Counted from the first letter of the stretch, positions 36,860 to 47,220 are shown. The stretch is DNA of 64,000 bases from Clostridiales bacterium (GCA_016342415.1 JAEIOD010000001.1:248001-312000); one strand, 5' to 3'. Numbers and translations are program-made. Notes: generated by a model from the letters alone, not told the origin.

Positions 36860-37156
36860 GTGGTCATTTATATATTCGTATAGAATATACAATAGTGAGT
36901 TGCTACTCTCCACTGATGTCATTGTAAAATGCATCTAAATATTTCTCATTCGTATTATAGCATATTTTGAAACATAATATTTAACTCCCAAGATATGCTG
37001 GCATATCGTGAATTCAACAGCATACTTCTTAATAAAATACAGTGATAATAGTGTGAAATTTGGGTATAAATGTGAGATAAGGTGTATTCAATCTGATTTT
37101 TTACGGCTAATTGACTACAATATGCGTATGGTAACCCAAAACTTCCAGGAGGTTAT

Positions 37157-39181
37157 ATGAAGTTAATCAGAAAAACATTCAAAAAAAACAATCTAACTAA
37201 AGATTCATATGATGATATCAGAAGTAAAACCTCAAATTTAAATATAGTGATACTGTTTTTTTCTGTGCTTATGTTAGTCTATTTGGGTTATAAGGATATG
37301 GGCAGAATTTATAGAGATAACCTCAATGAAATTGAAGTAAAGCTTAAAGACACCTCTAATAACATCAATAATGTCATGGACTACAGTATCAAAAGTTTAA
37401 ACTTGCTTGAGCAAGTCCTAAGAGACAATCATGCTTTTTCTTCAGAATACATCGAGCTTTTTAACAGCTTTGAATACAACAGTAAAACAAATCAATATTA
37501 TTATCCAGTAGATGACAAAGTCAGTATTTCAGGTTTAGGAAATCCAGAAAACCTATCGGACAGTTTAAAATCAGATTTAATAACCGCTATGCTGTTGACA
37601 CCTTATTTCGAAATTACAAAGATTAATTTACCAAGTATTCAGTGGATATACTTTGTCTCCAATCAAAATTTTATAAACCTCTATCCTCCTGTAGAAGCAA
37701 AGGATTATCTATTTGTCAGCTCCACTTTAGAAGAAGATTTTTATTCATTAACATTACCCGATATCAATCCGACTCGATCGCTTGTTACTACAAACATCTA
37801 TACAGATCAAGTAGGTGCCGGATTAATGGTAACCCTCTCTAAGCCGGTCTACAACAAAAATACCTATTTAGGCGCGCTTTCCCTTGATTATACCTTAACT
37901 CAATTGGAAGACATCATTAAATCAAACGCGTTGGATTACACCATGTTCATTTTAGTTAACGACAGTCAAGAAGTTGTTGCATACAATAATAACGATCAAG
38001 TCTCTGAGATATTTTATTTAAACGATCTTGTAAAGGAGATGAATGTAAATTCAGAAACTCTTTTTAAAACGACCCAGAAAGATGGCTTCCAGGTCATAGA
38101 CAAACATTTGATTAAAGTTGAAGAAATCTCTAATCTGCCGTGGAAACTCATCAGCATCAGAAAGATGTCTTCAATATATTTTGATGTTATAAAAGGTCAA
38201 GTTTTTTTCTATCTTTTATTGTTATCACTTCTTTTTACCATTAGTGTTTACTTCAAAAAATTGAAAATAGATTCAATCATATACAACAACAATCTAAAAT
38301 TCAAGCAGGTTTTTGACCAAACGGTTCAGTTGATGGCTGTTCTTGACACGAAGGGAAACATTTTATCCATCAATCAAACAGCACTTAAAATGGTTGGCAA
38401 AGAGAGCTTCGAACTCATTGGAAAGCCTTTTAGCGAATCTCCTTGGTGGAACTGGTCGGAAAACATGATTCAATTTATAAATGATGCCATCGATCAAGCA
38501 AATCATGGCGAACAGATAAAAGAAGACGTCATACATTATGATACAGAAGATAATAAGCATTTCGTAGAATTCTCAATGAATCCCATCTACAATAAAAAAG
38601 GACAAATTGAGTATTTAGCTGCAAATGGTAAGGATATTACTGATAGAATAAAATTAAGGGACTCTATAGAACATTTGTCTAAGATAGATATGCTGACAAA
38701 TCTGATGAATCGTAGAGGAATAATGGAAATCATCAATACCGAGGTGTCCAGATTCAATAGAACCGGAGGTGTATTTTCGCTTATTCTATGTGATGTCGAC
38801 TTTTTTAAAAAAGTCAATGACACGTATGGACATAATGTTGGTGACGAAGTATTAAAAGCCTTAAGTCAATGCATGGTACAACTTGTACGGGCTCATGATA
38901 AAGTCGGTCGATGGGGTGGTGAGGAATTTCTTATCATTCTTCCCAATACAAATTATGAAAAAGCAATGGAACTCTCTCACCGAATCAGACTCGCTTTAAA
39001 AGAGATACAGTTAGAAAGTCTTAATCAACCAACTTTAACTCACATCACACTTACTTTCGGTGTAACAGAATATAATTCAAAATACGATATAAGCACCATT
39101 ATCAAGCAAGCTGACGATGCCTTATATTATGGTAAAAATCATGGTAGAGACCAAGTTGTTGGTTATAGGGATCTTCAATAA
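37157..39181 (+). CDS. Membrane diguanylate cyclase: Cache-like sensor, PAS, GGDEF
   Basis: 674 residues. Two membrane helices (about 28-48 and 347-367) flank an extracellular dCache-like sensor domain. A PAS domain follows (QTVQLMAVLDTKGNILSINQ), then a GGDEF domain with the active-site GGEEF in VGRWGGEEFLIILP. RAHD lies exactly five residues before it, giving a complete RxxD inhibitory site, so the enzyme should be feedback-inhibited by c-di-GMP. RBS AGGAGG, monocistronic. It makes c-di-GMP in response to an external signal, opposing the two HD-GYP proteins in this window. Confidence 0.93.
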   Translation: MKLIRKTFKKNNLTKDSYDDIRSKTSNLNIVILFFSVLMLVYLGYKDMGRIYRDNLNEIEVKLKDTSNNINNVMDYSIKSLNLLEQVLRDNHAFSSEYIELFNSFEYNSKTNQYYYPVDDKVSISGLGNPENLSDSLKSDLITAMLLTPYFEITKINLPSIQWIYFVSNQNFINLYPPVEAKDYLFVSSTLEEDFYSLTLPDINPTRSLVTTNIYTDQVGAGLMVTLSKPVYNKNTYLGALSLDYTLTQLEDIIKSNALDYTMFILVNDSQEVVAYNNNDQVSEIFYLNDLVKEMNVNSETLFKTTQKDGFQVIDKHLIKVEEISNLPWKLISIRKMSSIYFDVIKGQVFFYLLLLSLLFTISVYFKKLKIDSIIYNNNLKFKQVFDQTVQLMAVLDTKGNILSINQTALKMVGKESFELIGKPFSESPWWNWSENMIQFINDAIDQANHGEQIKEDVIHYDTEDNKHFVEFSMNPIYNKKGQIEYLAANGKDITDRIKLRDSIEHLSKIDMLTNLMNRRGIMEIINTEVSRFNRTGGVFSLILCDVDFFKKVNDTYGHNVGDEVLKALSQCMVQLVRAHDKVGRWGGEEFLIILPNTNYEKAMELSHRIRLALKEIQLESLNQPTLTHITLTFGVTEYNSKYDISTIIKQADDALYYGKNHGRDQVVGYRDLQ

Positions 39182-39239
39182 TATCAAAACTACCATATTG
39201 CAGATACAACTTTTTACATGAGTAAGGCAGTTTTGATGT

Positions 39240-39285
39240 AAATCCCAGAAAGTAGAAATCATATGGTTTCTACCTTTTGGGATTT
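39240..39285. terminator. Bidirectional terminator between converging genes
   Basis: AATCCCAGAAAGTAGAAA pairs with TTTCTACCTTTTGGGATT with one bulge. It lies between the GGDEF gene (plus) and the hydrolase gene (minus). Confidence 0.75.
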
Positions 39286-39340
39286 GTTGTGAATATATCA
39301 ATATAGTTATACTTTATGTCTGATTATAAAGAGAGTTCTA

Positions 39341-40168
39341 TTAAAATTGAGTTGCAAACTCGTCACATCTTGACAACCACTCAATCGTAAGACACTTAAA
39401 TACCATTCTTTGCTCTATTTCCAAACAATGCCCTGCTCTATCTAAAACAATATAAGATCCTCTAGGGTAATTGTCCATAACTCCCCATGCATCTTTGTAA
39501 CCGACATTGGCATCTTGCCGCCCAGTGATCACTAATACCGGTTTCTCAAATCTAGCATTGATTGAATCCACTTCAAATGAGAAAGGATAGCCATTAGAGG
39601 CAATTCTTCTTAACAAATCGTAATTGGCTATATTTAATCCTGGAATTACATTATTTTTATAAAGTAACCAGCTTTCCTTATCCTGAACCACTGCAATCGA
39701 TTCATATTTATCTCTATCATCCTTTGCAATTGAAGAAAGCAAGTCCGGATTCTTTAAAAGCACTGTCTTATCAGGTAAAACCCTATTGTTAGGGGGTTTA
39801 ATCACTGGACATAACAACAATAGACCTTCAATTCTACTCGACAGCTTACTGATAACACCTCTTGAAAGATAACCCCCATAAGATTCTCCTGCCAACAGAA
39901 AAGTACCTTCAGGAATAACAAAGTTTATAAACTCCAATATAACATTTAACATATCATCTGAAGAATTAATCCAGTCAGAGGTTGTTGAAATACCCATACC
40001 AGGCAAATCAAAATATATACGTTTATAATGGCTTTCCGTTTCGAATACAGGCTCCATGCCACCTTTCATCAATCGATGATCCGGTCCCCCTCCATGAATC
40101 ATTAATATAGGTTTTCCAGTCCCTACTGTTTCGTAATAAATCTCAACATCATTAAATCTAAATATCAT
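39341..40168 (-). CDS. Alpha/beta hydrolase, proline-iminopeptidase-like
   Basis: 275 residues, single alpha/beta-hydrolase fold. Oxyanion segment LMIHGGGPDHR; nucleophile Ser in AGESYGGYLS; Asp in VITGRQDANVGY; His in LDRAGHCLEIEQ, so a full triad. The HGGGPDHR start recalls prolyl aminopeptidases, but esterase function is equally possible. No signal peptide. The adjacent marR gene lies upstream in the same direction, and both carry the same operator palindrome, so expression is probably induced by a compound sensed by that MarR. Confidence 0.85.
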   Translation of the reverse strand: MIFRFNDVEIYYETVGTGKPILMIHGGGPDHRLMKGGMEPVFETESHYKRIYFDLPGMGISTTSDWINSSDDMLNVILEFINFVIPEGTFLLAGESYGGYLSRGVISKLSSRIEGLLLLCPVIKPPNNRVLPDKTVLLKNPDLLSSIAKDDRDKYESIAVVQDKESWLLYKNNVIPGLNIANYDLLRRIASNGYPFSFEVDSINARFEKPVLVITGRQDANVGYKDAWGVMDNYPRGSYIVLDRAGHCLEIEQRMVFKCLTIEWLSRCDEFATQF

Positions 40169-40183
40169 GACAACTCTCCTTTA

Positions 40184-40197
40184 ATTAGAATTCTAAT
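40184..40197. promoter_or_regulatory. MarR operator before the hydrolase gene
   Basis: ATTAGAATTCTAAT, a perfect 14-bp dyad, 16 bp upstream of the hydrolase ATG. It shares the core TTAGA.TTCTAA with the site before the marR gene. Confidence 0.65.
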
Positions 40198-40262
40198 CAT
40201 AACCATAAAATATTACTCTAGATGAATTTGAAACCATCACCTAGAGTAAATTGATAACAACA

Positions 40263-40688
40263 CTATTTTTCCATATGCTCTAACACCTTCATCATCAGCT
40301 GATCCAGCTGTTCTTTTTCTTCAGAATTAAGACATTTGAGTGGATCAAATCGATCCAAATCATCTGGTCCCGATATGCCCTTAAGAGCTTCCAGTTTATT
40401 TAAACCCTCTTCTGTAATAGAAACCCTGAACTGTTTTGCATTCTGGGGATCTTTTTCTTTAATGATCCATCCATTCTTTTGAAGGTTCTTAATGATTACC
40501 GATGCAGTAGGACGATCACAATATAACATTTCCGCGATCTGAAAGGGATATAGAAAGGCTTTTCTTTCTAATTGTCTTAAGACAAACTGCTGTTTTAAAG
40601 TTATTTTATATGGAAGCAGTTCCCGTTGAAGTTTTCTAGTCCATGTCAAATAGACTCTTCCCATTTTATTCATTAAATGCAGTTTCAT
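40263..40688 (-). CDS. MarR-family transcriptional regulator
   Basis: 141 residues with a MarR winged helix (FQIAEMLYCDRPTASVIIKNLQKNGWI, wing NAKQFRVSITEEG). The protein ends with the typical dimerisation helices. A palindrome (TTAGAGTTCTAA) lies on its own predicted transcription start and a similar one precedes the hydrolase gene downstream, so it probably represses itself and the hydrolase until a small aromatic or other effector binds. RBS GGGGAAA. Confidence 0.87.
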   Translation of the reverse strand: MKLHLMNKMGRVYLTWTRKLQRELLPYKITLKQQFVLRQLERKAFLYPFQIAEMLYCDRPTASVIIKNLQKNGWIIKEKDPQNAKQFRVSITEEGLNKLEALKGISGPDDLDRFDPLKCLNSEEKEQLDQLMMKVLEHMEK

Positions 40689-40704
40689 TATTTCCCCTTC
40701 ATAG

Positions 40705-40716
40705 TTAGAGTTCTAA
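40705..40716. promoter_or_regulatory. MarR operator overlapping the transcription start of its own gene
   Basis: TTAGAGTTCTAA, one mismatch from a perfect dyad, just downstream of the -10 box of the marR promoter. Confidence 0.65.
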
Positions 40717-40720
40717 TCTT

Positions 40721-40748
40721 ATTATACTACTCATTATAATCTTGTCAA
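40721..40748 (-). promoter_or_regulatory. Consensus sigma-A promoter of marR
   Basis: -35 TTGACA (40743-40748), 16 bp, -10 TATAAT (40721-40726), both perfect hexamers. The start falls near 40714, inside the operator. Confidence 0.8.
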
Positions 40749-40966
40749 TATCCATCTTATTACACTACACTAATCACAAATGACAAGATTAGTAATAAAT
40801 ACCAAAATTAAACACAGATTTTTATTATCTTACATACACCAAGAATAAAGACATTCTATACTTATATTTTTTAGTAAAATATTCACTTCCCTATGTTATG
40901 ATTACTTCAATACATGGAATACTTTTGTTTCCATTCACCGATTTAGACATATTGAGGGATAATTAT

Positions 40967-41465
40967 ATGAAAAAAGAAATTAGTATAAAAAAATAAGAGA
41001 AGATGCAGAAACGTTCTTCAGAAATGGTCAGTACTATTGTTCTGAGGCAATTGTCGCATCAATAAAACAAAACTTTGAATTGGATATGCCAGATGAAATG
41101 ATTGCTATGGCATCGGGATTTCCAGTTGGTATCGGTAAATCTAAGTGTGTCTGTGGCGCTGTATCTGGCGGTATTTTGACTTTGGGTTATTTCTTCGGAA
41201 GAACCAAAGGTGAAACACAAAAGATCCTAGAAGCGTAAAAACATTAGCACTTGCTTATGAGTTACAAGAAGGATTTAAAAAGAATCATAAAGTGCTTTGC
41301 TGTAGCATTTTAACCAAAGGCATGGACATGGCTTCAGGTGAACATAAAGCACAATGTATTGACTTTACAGGAGAAATTGCTGAAAGTACTGTTAGAATAA
41401 TTGTAAGAGAATTAGAAATCATAAATACAGATGAATTAGAGGTATCACATGAACAGAGTAATTAA
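40967..41465 (+). pseudogene. C_GCAxxG_C_C-family protein gene, broken by two frameshifts
   Basis: The ATG at 40967 (GAGGG upstream) gives only MKKEISIKK before a TAA, where an A7 run shifts the frame. The main part reads in another frame (GQYYCSEAIVASIKQ, KSKCVCGAVSGGILTLGYFFGR), matching C_GCAxxG_C_C proteins (PF09719), which carry conserved cysteines and probably bind a metal centre. A second shift near 41238 moves the C-terminus to a third frame (VLCCSILTKGMDM, AQCIDFTGEIAES), ending at TAA 41465. Restoring both frames gives a full-length protein of about 165 residues, so decay is recent or the shifts are sequence errors. Confidence 0.75.
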
Positions 41466-42398
41466 TAAACTACCCCTACCGATTGCTGGTCTTATGTTAG
41501 GTCTGGCTGCCTTAGGCAATTTACTAGGTAGCTATAGCATGGTGTTAAAAAACAGTCTTGGCATCATTTCAGGTGTAATAGCCTTACTAATCATCATTAA
41601 GATTATTAAAATGCCTAAGGCTTTAAAAGAAGCGTTTGATAATCCCGTCGCGGGGTCTGTCATGGCAACACTGCCTATGGGTTTTATGTTGTTATCAACT
41701 TACATAAAGCCTTATATAAGTACAACTGCACTTATAATTTGGTTAGCAAGTATTTTAATGCATGTTGTATTCATAGTAGTCTTTACTAAAAAATATATTT
41801 TAAACTTCAATATAAATAAGTATTTCCAAGTTACTTTGTGATGTATGTTGGTATTGTCTGTGCAAGTGTGACATCACCAGCGTATCAAATGCAAACTTTA
41901 GGACAAGTCGCTTTCTGGTTTGGTTTAATAAGTTACTTGGTCCTACTACCTATTGTCATATACAGAGTTGTAAAGATAAAATCAATTCCAGTACCCGCTG
42001 TACCTACATTGATTATATTTGCTGCTCCAGCAAGTCTTTGTCTTATGGGTTATTTAAAAGCATTTAGTGATAAGAGTCCAATCACTATATATGGTTTAGC
42101 AGGACTAGCCCTAATCATGGCAATTTACGCATTGGTACAAATGCCTAAGATATTGAATTCATCATTTGTGCCAGCTTATTCAGCTTTTACATTCCCATTT
42201 GTAATTAGTGCCACTGCAGCTACTGGATTTACAAACTTTATGACCGTAACCAATAACTTAAATCCTATATATCCTGTTATAAAGAACAGTTTAACTATCT
42301 TTGCATCACTGATGGTAGCATATGTTTTAATCAGATATACTCAGTTTTTATTAACATCACCATCTCAACAAAATAAGCAAAAAAATAAAGTTAGTTAG
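41449..42398 (+). pseudogene. TDT-family (TehA/SLAC1-like) transporter gene, one frameshift
   Basis: Two abutting frames, 41449-41841 and 41838-42398, together make one membrane protein of about 315 residues with around ten helices. At the junction the first frame ends in KYFQVTL; shifting by one base gives PSYFVMYVGIVCASVTSPAY, exactly what the family has there. So a single base has been lost from the T run at about 41822. TDT proteins export dicarboxylates, tellurite or sulfite, or act as anion channels. Its start overlaps the end of the broken C_GCAxxG_C_C gene, so both were one operon. Confidence 0.75.
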
Positions 42399-42404
42399 TA
42401 TAAT

Positions 42405-42441
42405 AAAAGCTGATTTCTACACGACGTAGAAGTCAGCTTTT
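42405..42441. terminator. Terminator between converging genes
   Basis: AAAAGCTGATTTCTAC and GTAGAAGTCAGCTTTT pair with a 5-base loop; bidirectional, ending the TDT gene and the minus-strand gene at 42449. Confidence 0.8.
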
Positions 42442-42448
42442 AGATTAA

Positions 42449-43447
42449 TCAAATAATGTAAGGACCTATCTCATCATCAGCCTTGAAGCGTTTGTATAAT
42501 TCGATTTCCTCAGCAGGTACTTGAAGTTGATCTTTTATTCTTTGCCCAATATCATTACCTCTTTTAATTTTTTTGAAATTAGCATACCCCTCAAGTGTAT
42601 CTTTCAAGAAATGTAATGGCGCTTCACCAGACATACCGTTTCCTTTAATCTCAGACATAAGTTTCGCTACTTTTTGTTCGATTTGCCAAGTCTTATCTAC
42701 TTGATATTCCTTTTTGACTTCGACAATACCATAACTTGATTTGGAAAATTCTTCTCCTGTCTTACTTCGTAAAACCAAATCATTATGTAAATATGTATTA
42801 TTCATTTCCTCATCTGTCAGTTTTTCACTGAAACAGACAAAAAAACCTTCTTGTAACAGACAATCTCCAGATTTTTCTTCACTTCTTCTTAAAATTAATT
42901 CCGAATCTAGTATACAGTCATGTTTATTAACTTTATTTATAACTTTCACAATATTATCTGCAACAGTTTTCATACCGAATGTTAACGCACCAAGTTCTGG
43001 AAAAATGACTGCGCTGGAGTCTGAAACTGCCGTAATACTTTCCATAATCTCAGGTGATATACGATCAACATCATAGACTTTTAACCTGAACTTGAATTTA
43101 TCACTTCTAAAATCTTGTTTCGCTAATACCAACTCATTAAAGAATGTGTTGATTTCTCTTTCTTTAGTATTGTTTTTCAAATAATGTAGTCGATCAATTT
43201 CTGGTTCTTTATCAAAAGTATACGTGGTAAGAACCATCAAATCATTACTACCTATTTTGCCCTTGTTTTTCCACGTTGGATCCGATAATGGTAAATCGTA
43301 ATATTTATCAACATATACTTTTCGAAGCAATACAGTCATATCACCAGACTTTTTAATTACCTTGGAGTCATCAGTGAAATAATCACTTAATTTACATAAA
43401 TTCTGTTTATCTCCAATCTTCTTTTGAGCACCATACCAATAATTCAT
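42449..43447 (-). CDS. Hypothetical cytoplasmic protein (332 aa)
   Basis: Not recognised. Soluble, no signal peptide or membrane span, mixed alpha/beta composition. Visible segments are an early Lys-rich part (FTDDSKVIKKSGDMTVLLRK), a central region (SSAVIFPELGALTFGMKTVA) and a helical charged C-terminus (RIKDQLQVPAEEIELYKRF). Cysteines are few. The gene stands alone between the broken TDT gene and a two-component system, with 600 bp of non-coding DNA upstream. Start ATG with GGAGG about 7 bases upstream (CAAGGAGG). Confidence 0.5.
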   Translation of the reverse strand: MNYWYGAQKKIGDKQNLCKLSDYFTDDSKVIKKSGDMTVLLRKVYVDKYYDLPLSDPTWKNKGKIGSNDLMVLTTYTFDKEPEIDRLHYLKNNTKEREINTFFNELVLAKQDFRSDKFKFRLKVYDVDRISPEIMESITAVSDSSAVIFPELGALTFGMKTVADNIVKVINKVNKHDCILDSELILRRSEEKSGDCLLQEGFFVCFSEKLTDEEMNNTYLHNDLVLRSKTGEEFSKSSYGIVEVKKEYQVDKTWQIEQKVAKLMSEIKGNGMSGEAPLHFLKDTLEGYANFKKIKRGNDIGQRIKDQLQVPAEEIELYKRFKADDEIGPYII

Positions 43448-44054
43448 TTTTACCTCCTTGTAGTTTATTCATCTCAACCATAGTGAGTATACCCTTATAA
43501 ATCACTATATTTGTAGAAGGTGAAAATAATCATATTTTAATTCGTTTTAAACAATAAAATAATGATTTCTTTCCTATTTGTAAAGTACTGGTTACGAATG
43601 TAAATTCACTTTTCAGGTATAGTTATATCCATTTATCACCCTAAAAATTCAGACTATATCCTAAAACCTTCATTTCAGAACTTCTAGTATGAAGTAATGT
43701 AATATCAACGTATACATGTTTATTTACTGTGTGTGAGGTTTCTAGAACAGACTACATCATACAATCATATGGAATGACATATTATTAAGTAATAATGTAA
43801 TTCACTTTAACTTTTATCACCTCATAGGTTTCATCTTTTTCTTTACTTAACTGTCATTATTGGTTTAAGATTACAAAACACTCGGAATAATTCAACAATG
43901 ATTCTTTACATTTGTTTTGGAATATCAATCAGAAGAAAATGTGTTTTACCTAAGTGAATGCTTTAACAAATGACTAATATACATTTTCCTCCAATGATTA
44001 TTCTACGTTATAAAGGGTATTCAAATAATACACATTACTTGAAAGGATTCAGAC
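43448..44054. other. Intergenic stretch, nothing recognised
   Basis: About 600 bp between divergent genes. I see no gene, no strong hairpin and no clear operator; it should contain the promoters for both sides. Confidence 0.5.
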
Positions 44055-45671
44055 ATGATTAAATGGACAACTAAAATTTTTACCCAGTTAATTATTCTAA
44101 CTTATATATGTACTTTTGTAGTCATACTTGTATTAGGGAGTGCCTTTTTATTGGGCCAAAAAAACATCACTCAAAGTCACAAAGAAAGATATGACTCATA
44201 TGTTATTGCAGATGAACTGCGTCAAAGTTCAGACGATCTAACAAAATTTGTTAGAATGTATGCTGCTACAGGTGATACCTATTTCAAAGATTTATATTTT
44301 GAAGTTTTAATGATTAGAAATGGTGAACTTTCAAGACCTATTAACTATGAGAAAATATATTGGGATTTATTACTACCAGAACATTTAAAAAGCGACAGTA
44401 CAACTCAACCTAAGGCATTAGTTGAAAGAATGAAATCCCATGGATTTACAACAGAGGAACTAGACTTATTGTCATTGGCTGAAGACAATTCTAATGAACT
44501 TGTAAATCTAGAATTATTGGCAATGAGAGCGATTGAAGACAAACTTTCTGCTGAAGATAAATCTTTACTACTAGAAAACGAGTCGCGTTTTGAGTTTGCA
44601 TTACGTATTTTAAATGATCAACCTTATAATGTAGCAAAATCAGCGATTATGGGACCTATTAAACAGTTTTACGAAATGTTCGATACAAGAACCAATAATC
44701 AAGTTAATCGTGCTTTAGAAAATCAACGCATATATTCAGCCTTGATGGTACTCATATTACTGATTTTATTAATAATTTTGGTGATTCTTTATGTAAAACT
44801 TTTTTCTAAATTTAAGGAGAACGAAACAATCTTAGAAAAAAAAGTACAGGATAGAACCCGAGAGATTACTGAAAAAAACCGTATATTGCTAGAAGCAAAA
44901 GAACAGTTGGTTCAATCTGAAAAAATGGCATCCTTAGGTAAACTAGTGGCTGGCGTTTCTCATGAAATCAATACACCTATCGGTATCGCTGTTACCATCG
45001 CGTCACATATAACGGATATTACAAAAGATAAAAATGATCTGATGACTGAAGGAAAACTTTCCAAAACCGCATTAATCAATTATTTTGATGAAATGGGTAA
45101 ATCATCAAAACTCATTCTGAACAGTATGAATAAGGCAAACGAATTAATCAGAAGTTTTAAACAAGTTGCGGTCGATCAAAGTGTAGATGAAAGCCGTGAA
45201 GTGAATCTAAAAGAATATGTAGATGAGATCCTACTGAGTTTACACAACAAATTAAAGAATACCAGTCATACCATTAAGTTTGAATGTAGAGACGATATTA
45301 TCATCACAACTCATCCTGGTGCTTTATATCAAATTATGACAAACCTTATATTCAACTCATTAATTCATGGATTTCATTCAATAAACTCAGGCCTCATTAC
45401 TATCATTATGTCAGAAGAAGATAATCATATCACTCTAGAATATAATGACAATGGTGAAGGTATAGCAAATGAAAATTTAGACAAGATTTTCGAACCCTTT
45501 TTTACAACAAGGCGTGATGGCGGTGGATGTGGATTAGGTCTTAATATAGTTTACAATCTAGTGACGCAAAAGTTAAATGGATCCATTAAATGTACAAGTA
45601 CACTCGGTAATGGTGTCTATTTCAAGATTGATATACCAAAATCAAATTTGGAGGTGAAAAATGAACAGTGA
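44055..45671 (+). CDS. Membrane sensor histidine kinase
   Basis: 538 residues. Two membrane helices (about 12-34 and 228-250) enclose an extracellular helical sensor domain ([20 protein letters not shown]). A coiled coil (about 255-295) leads to the dimerisation box with the phospho-accepting His in [16 protein letters not shown], and the ATPase domain with N box [12 protein letters not shown]1 DNGEGI and G2 GGGCGLGL. The 11-bp overlap with the next gene, an HD-GYP response regulator, marks that protein as its partner. RBS AAAGGAT. Confidence 0.92.
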   Translation: MIKWTTKIFTQLIILTYICTFVVILVLGSAFLLGQKNITQSHKERYDSYVIADELRQSSDDLTKFVRMYAATGDTYFKDLYFEVLMIRNGELSRPINYEKIYWDLLLPEHLKSDSTTQPKALVERMKSHGFTTEELDLLSLAEDNSNELVNLELLAMRAIEDKLSAEDKSLLLENESRFEFALRILNDQPYNVAKSAIMGPIKQFYEMFDTRTNNQVNRALENQRIYSALMVLILLILLIILVILYVKLFSKFKENETILEKKVQDRTREITEKNRILLEAKEQLVQSEKMASLGKLVAGVSHEINTPIGIAVTIASHITDITKDKNDLMTEGKLSKTALINYFDEMGKSSKLILNSMNKANELIRSFKQVAVDQSVDESREVNLKEYVDEILLSLHNKLKNTSHTIKFECRDDIIITTHPGALYQIMTNLIFNSLIHGFHSINSGLITIIMSEEDNHITLEYNDNGEGIANENLDKIFEPFFTTRRDGGGCGLGLNIVYNLVTQKLNGSIKCTSTLGNGVYFKIDIPKSNLEVKNEQ

Positions 45672-47220
45672 ATTTGACTTTCTAATAGAAGATGATGAAA
45701 TTGAAGTACCAAATTACAATAGGAATTTTTACAAGATTTTAATCGTTGATGATGAAGAAGATATACATCATGCAACAAAAATAGCACTTAATTCACTTAA
45801 ATTTGATGGTATACCGGTTTCATTTCTGAGTGCTTACAACTCTAGTGAAACAAAACACATACTATCAACCACAGATGATATTGCTGTTATCTTACTCGAT
45901 GTTGTCATGGAAAGTGATGATTCTGGATTATTGCTCATTGATTACATTAGATACGAATTGAATAATAAAAACACTCGAATTATTCTTAGAACAGGTCAAC
46001 CAGGGATGGCGCTTGAAGAAGAAGTTATTGTAAAGTATGACATCAATGATTATAAGGAAAAATCCGAACTGACCCGAAAAAAACTATTCACAACTGTCTA
46101 CAGTAGTTTAAGAGCTTATCAAGATATCATCTCTTTGATTAATACTCAGAATGGTATGAAAAAAATTATTGAGTCAACTGGTGACTTATTTGATATCAAC
46201 GAGAGATCATTTCAAGAGTTTATCACTAATTTACTTAAAAATCTAAAAAACATTCAAAACGAAACCTCTAATAGTACAGAATCCTTAAACAGTCTCTTTA
46301 TCCATATTGATCATTCGTATAAAAAAATACTTTCTGCAACGGGAACATTTGAAGGATACGAAAAATTAAATGCCAACTATATTGATGCACTTATTGAAGA
46401 ACTTAATTTAAAAGAAGTTCTTGACAGCAATAAGAATATTCATGCCACTGTAACAGAGAACCATGAAATGATTTTTATGCACAAAAGTGTTCTAGACAGG
46501 AAAAGTTTGTATTTCCAAACACTTAATCACTTTGAAGACAACGTAGACCTAGCAAGATTGTATCTTTTGAATTGTATAATAGGCATAGACAATTTTTTTA
46601 TCAAAAGAGATATGTTGGACTCACAGATGGAGTCACTATTTGTACTCAGCGATACAATTGAATTGAGAAGTGCCACAACTGCTAATCATGTTAAAAGAGT
46701 TGCAGCACAAGTTGAGATTATCGTTAAGAAACTCGGTTATGAATTCGAACAGATTAATAATGTTAAATTTGCTTCCATGTTACATGATATTGGGAAAATC
46801 GGTATCCCTGACAATGTTCTTTTAAAACCAGGTAAACTAAACTCTGGTGAATTTGAGATTATTAAAACTCATACACAAATAGGTTATAATCTTTTGACAC
46901 AATCTAAGTTACCTCTGATGGCTGATGCAGCTGAAATCGCATTATATCATCACGAATGCTGGGATGGCTCAGGTTACCCAGAAGGATTAAAAGAGGACAA
47001 AATCCCATTTAGTGCCAGGATTGTAGCAATCCTTGATGTATTTGATGCACTTGTAAACAAAAGAGTTTATAAAGAAGCTTGGACATTTGAAGATGCCATT
47101 GCTTATGTTATTGGAGAAAAAGGAAAGAAATTCGATCCTACTATTGTTGATATTTTCACAAGTGAAATGGAGTCAATCAAAGAAACATATTTACTTTATC
47201 CTGCACACTCCCAGTCATAA
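45661..47220 (+). CDS. Response regulator: REC, DUF3369, HD-GYP phosphodiesterase
   Basis: 519 residues. The N-terminal receiver (25-150) has ILIVDDEEDIH, phospho-Asp in VILLDVVM and the conserved Lys in YKEKSE. A DUF3369 linker follows (about 165-330), then an HD-GYP domain (about 335-505) with LHDIGKIGIPDNVLLKPGKL and HHECWDGSGYPEG. It should hydrolyse c-di-GMP when phosphorylated by the kinase encoded by the overlapping gene upstream. RBS GGAGGTG lies within the kinase gene's end. A terminator follows at 47262. Confidence 0.93.
   Translation: MNSEFDFLIEDDEIEVPNYNRNFYKILIVDDEEDIHHATKIALNSLKFDGIPVSFLSAYNSSETKHILSTTDDIAVILLDVVMESDDSGLLLIDYIRYELNNKNTRIILRTGQPGMALEEEVIVKYDINDYKEKSELTRKKLFTTVYSSLRAYQDIISLINTQNGMKKIIESTGDLFDINERSFQEFITNLLKNLKNIQNETSNSTESLNSLFIHIDHSYKKILSATGTFEGYEKLNANYIDALIEELNLKEVLDSNKNIHATVTENHEMIFMHKSVLDRKSLYFQTLNHFEDNVDLARLYLLNCIIGIDNFFIKRDMLDSQMESLFVLSDTIELRSATTANHVKRVAAQVEIIVKKLGYEFEQINNVKFASMLHDIGKIGIPDNVLLKPGKLNSGEFEIIKTHTQIGYNLLTQSKLPLMADAAEIALYHHECWDGSGYPEGLKEDKIPFSARIVAILDVFDALVNKRVYKEAWTFEDAIAYVIGEKGKKFDPTIVDIFTSEMESIKETYLLYPAHSQS

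Noticed and set aside
36991-37006. Palindrome GATATGCTGGCATATC before the GGDEF gene, possible operator or terminator
   Set aside because: It is a single short dyad with no T run, no second copy in the window and no linked regulator, so no function can be supported.
40985-41000. Programmed frameshifting at the A7 run of the C_GCAxxG_C_C gene
   Set aside because: A second shift further on, and a third in the adjacent gene, make simple decay or sequence error more likely than programmed recoding.
41838-42398. A separate membrane protein gene starting at 41838 on the plus strand
   Set aside because: Shifting one base at the junction joins it to 41449-41841 as one TDT-family protein with the expected conserved sequence, so it is the second half of a frameshifted gene.
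42449-43447. Kiwa-like KwaB (DUF4868) defence protein
   Set aside because: Length is similar, but I see no convincing motif match and no KwaA-like membrane partner next to it.
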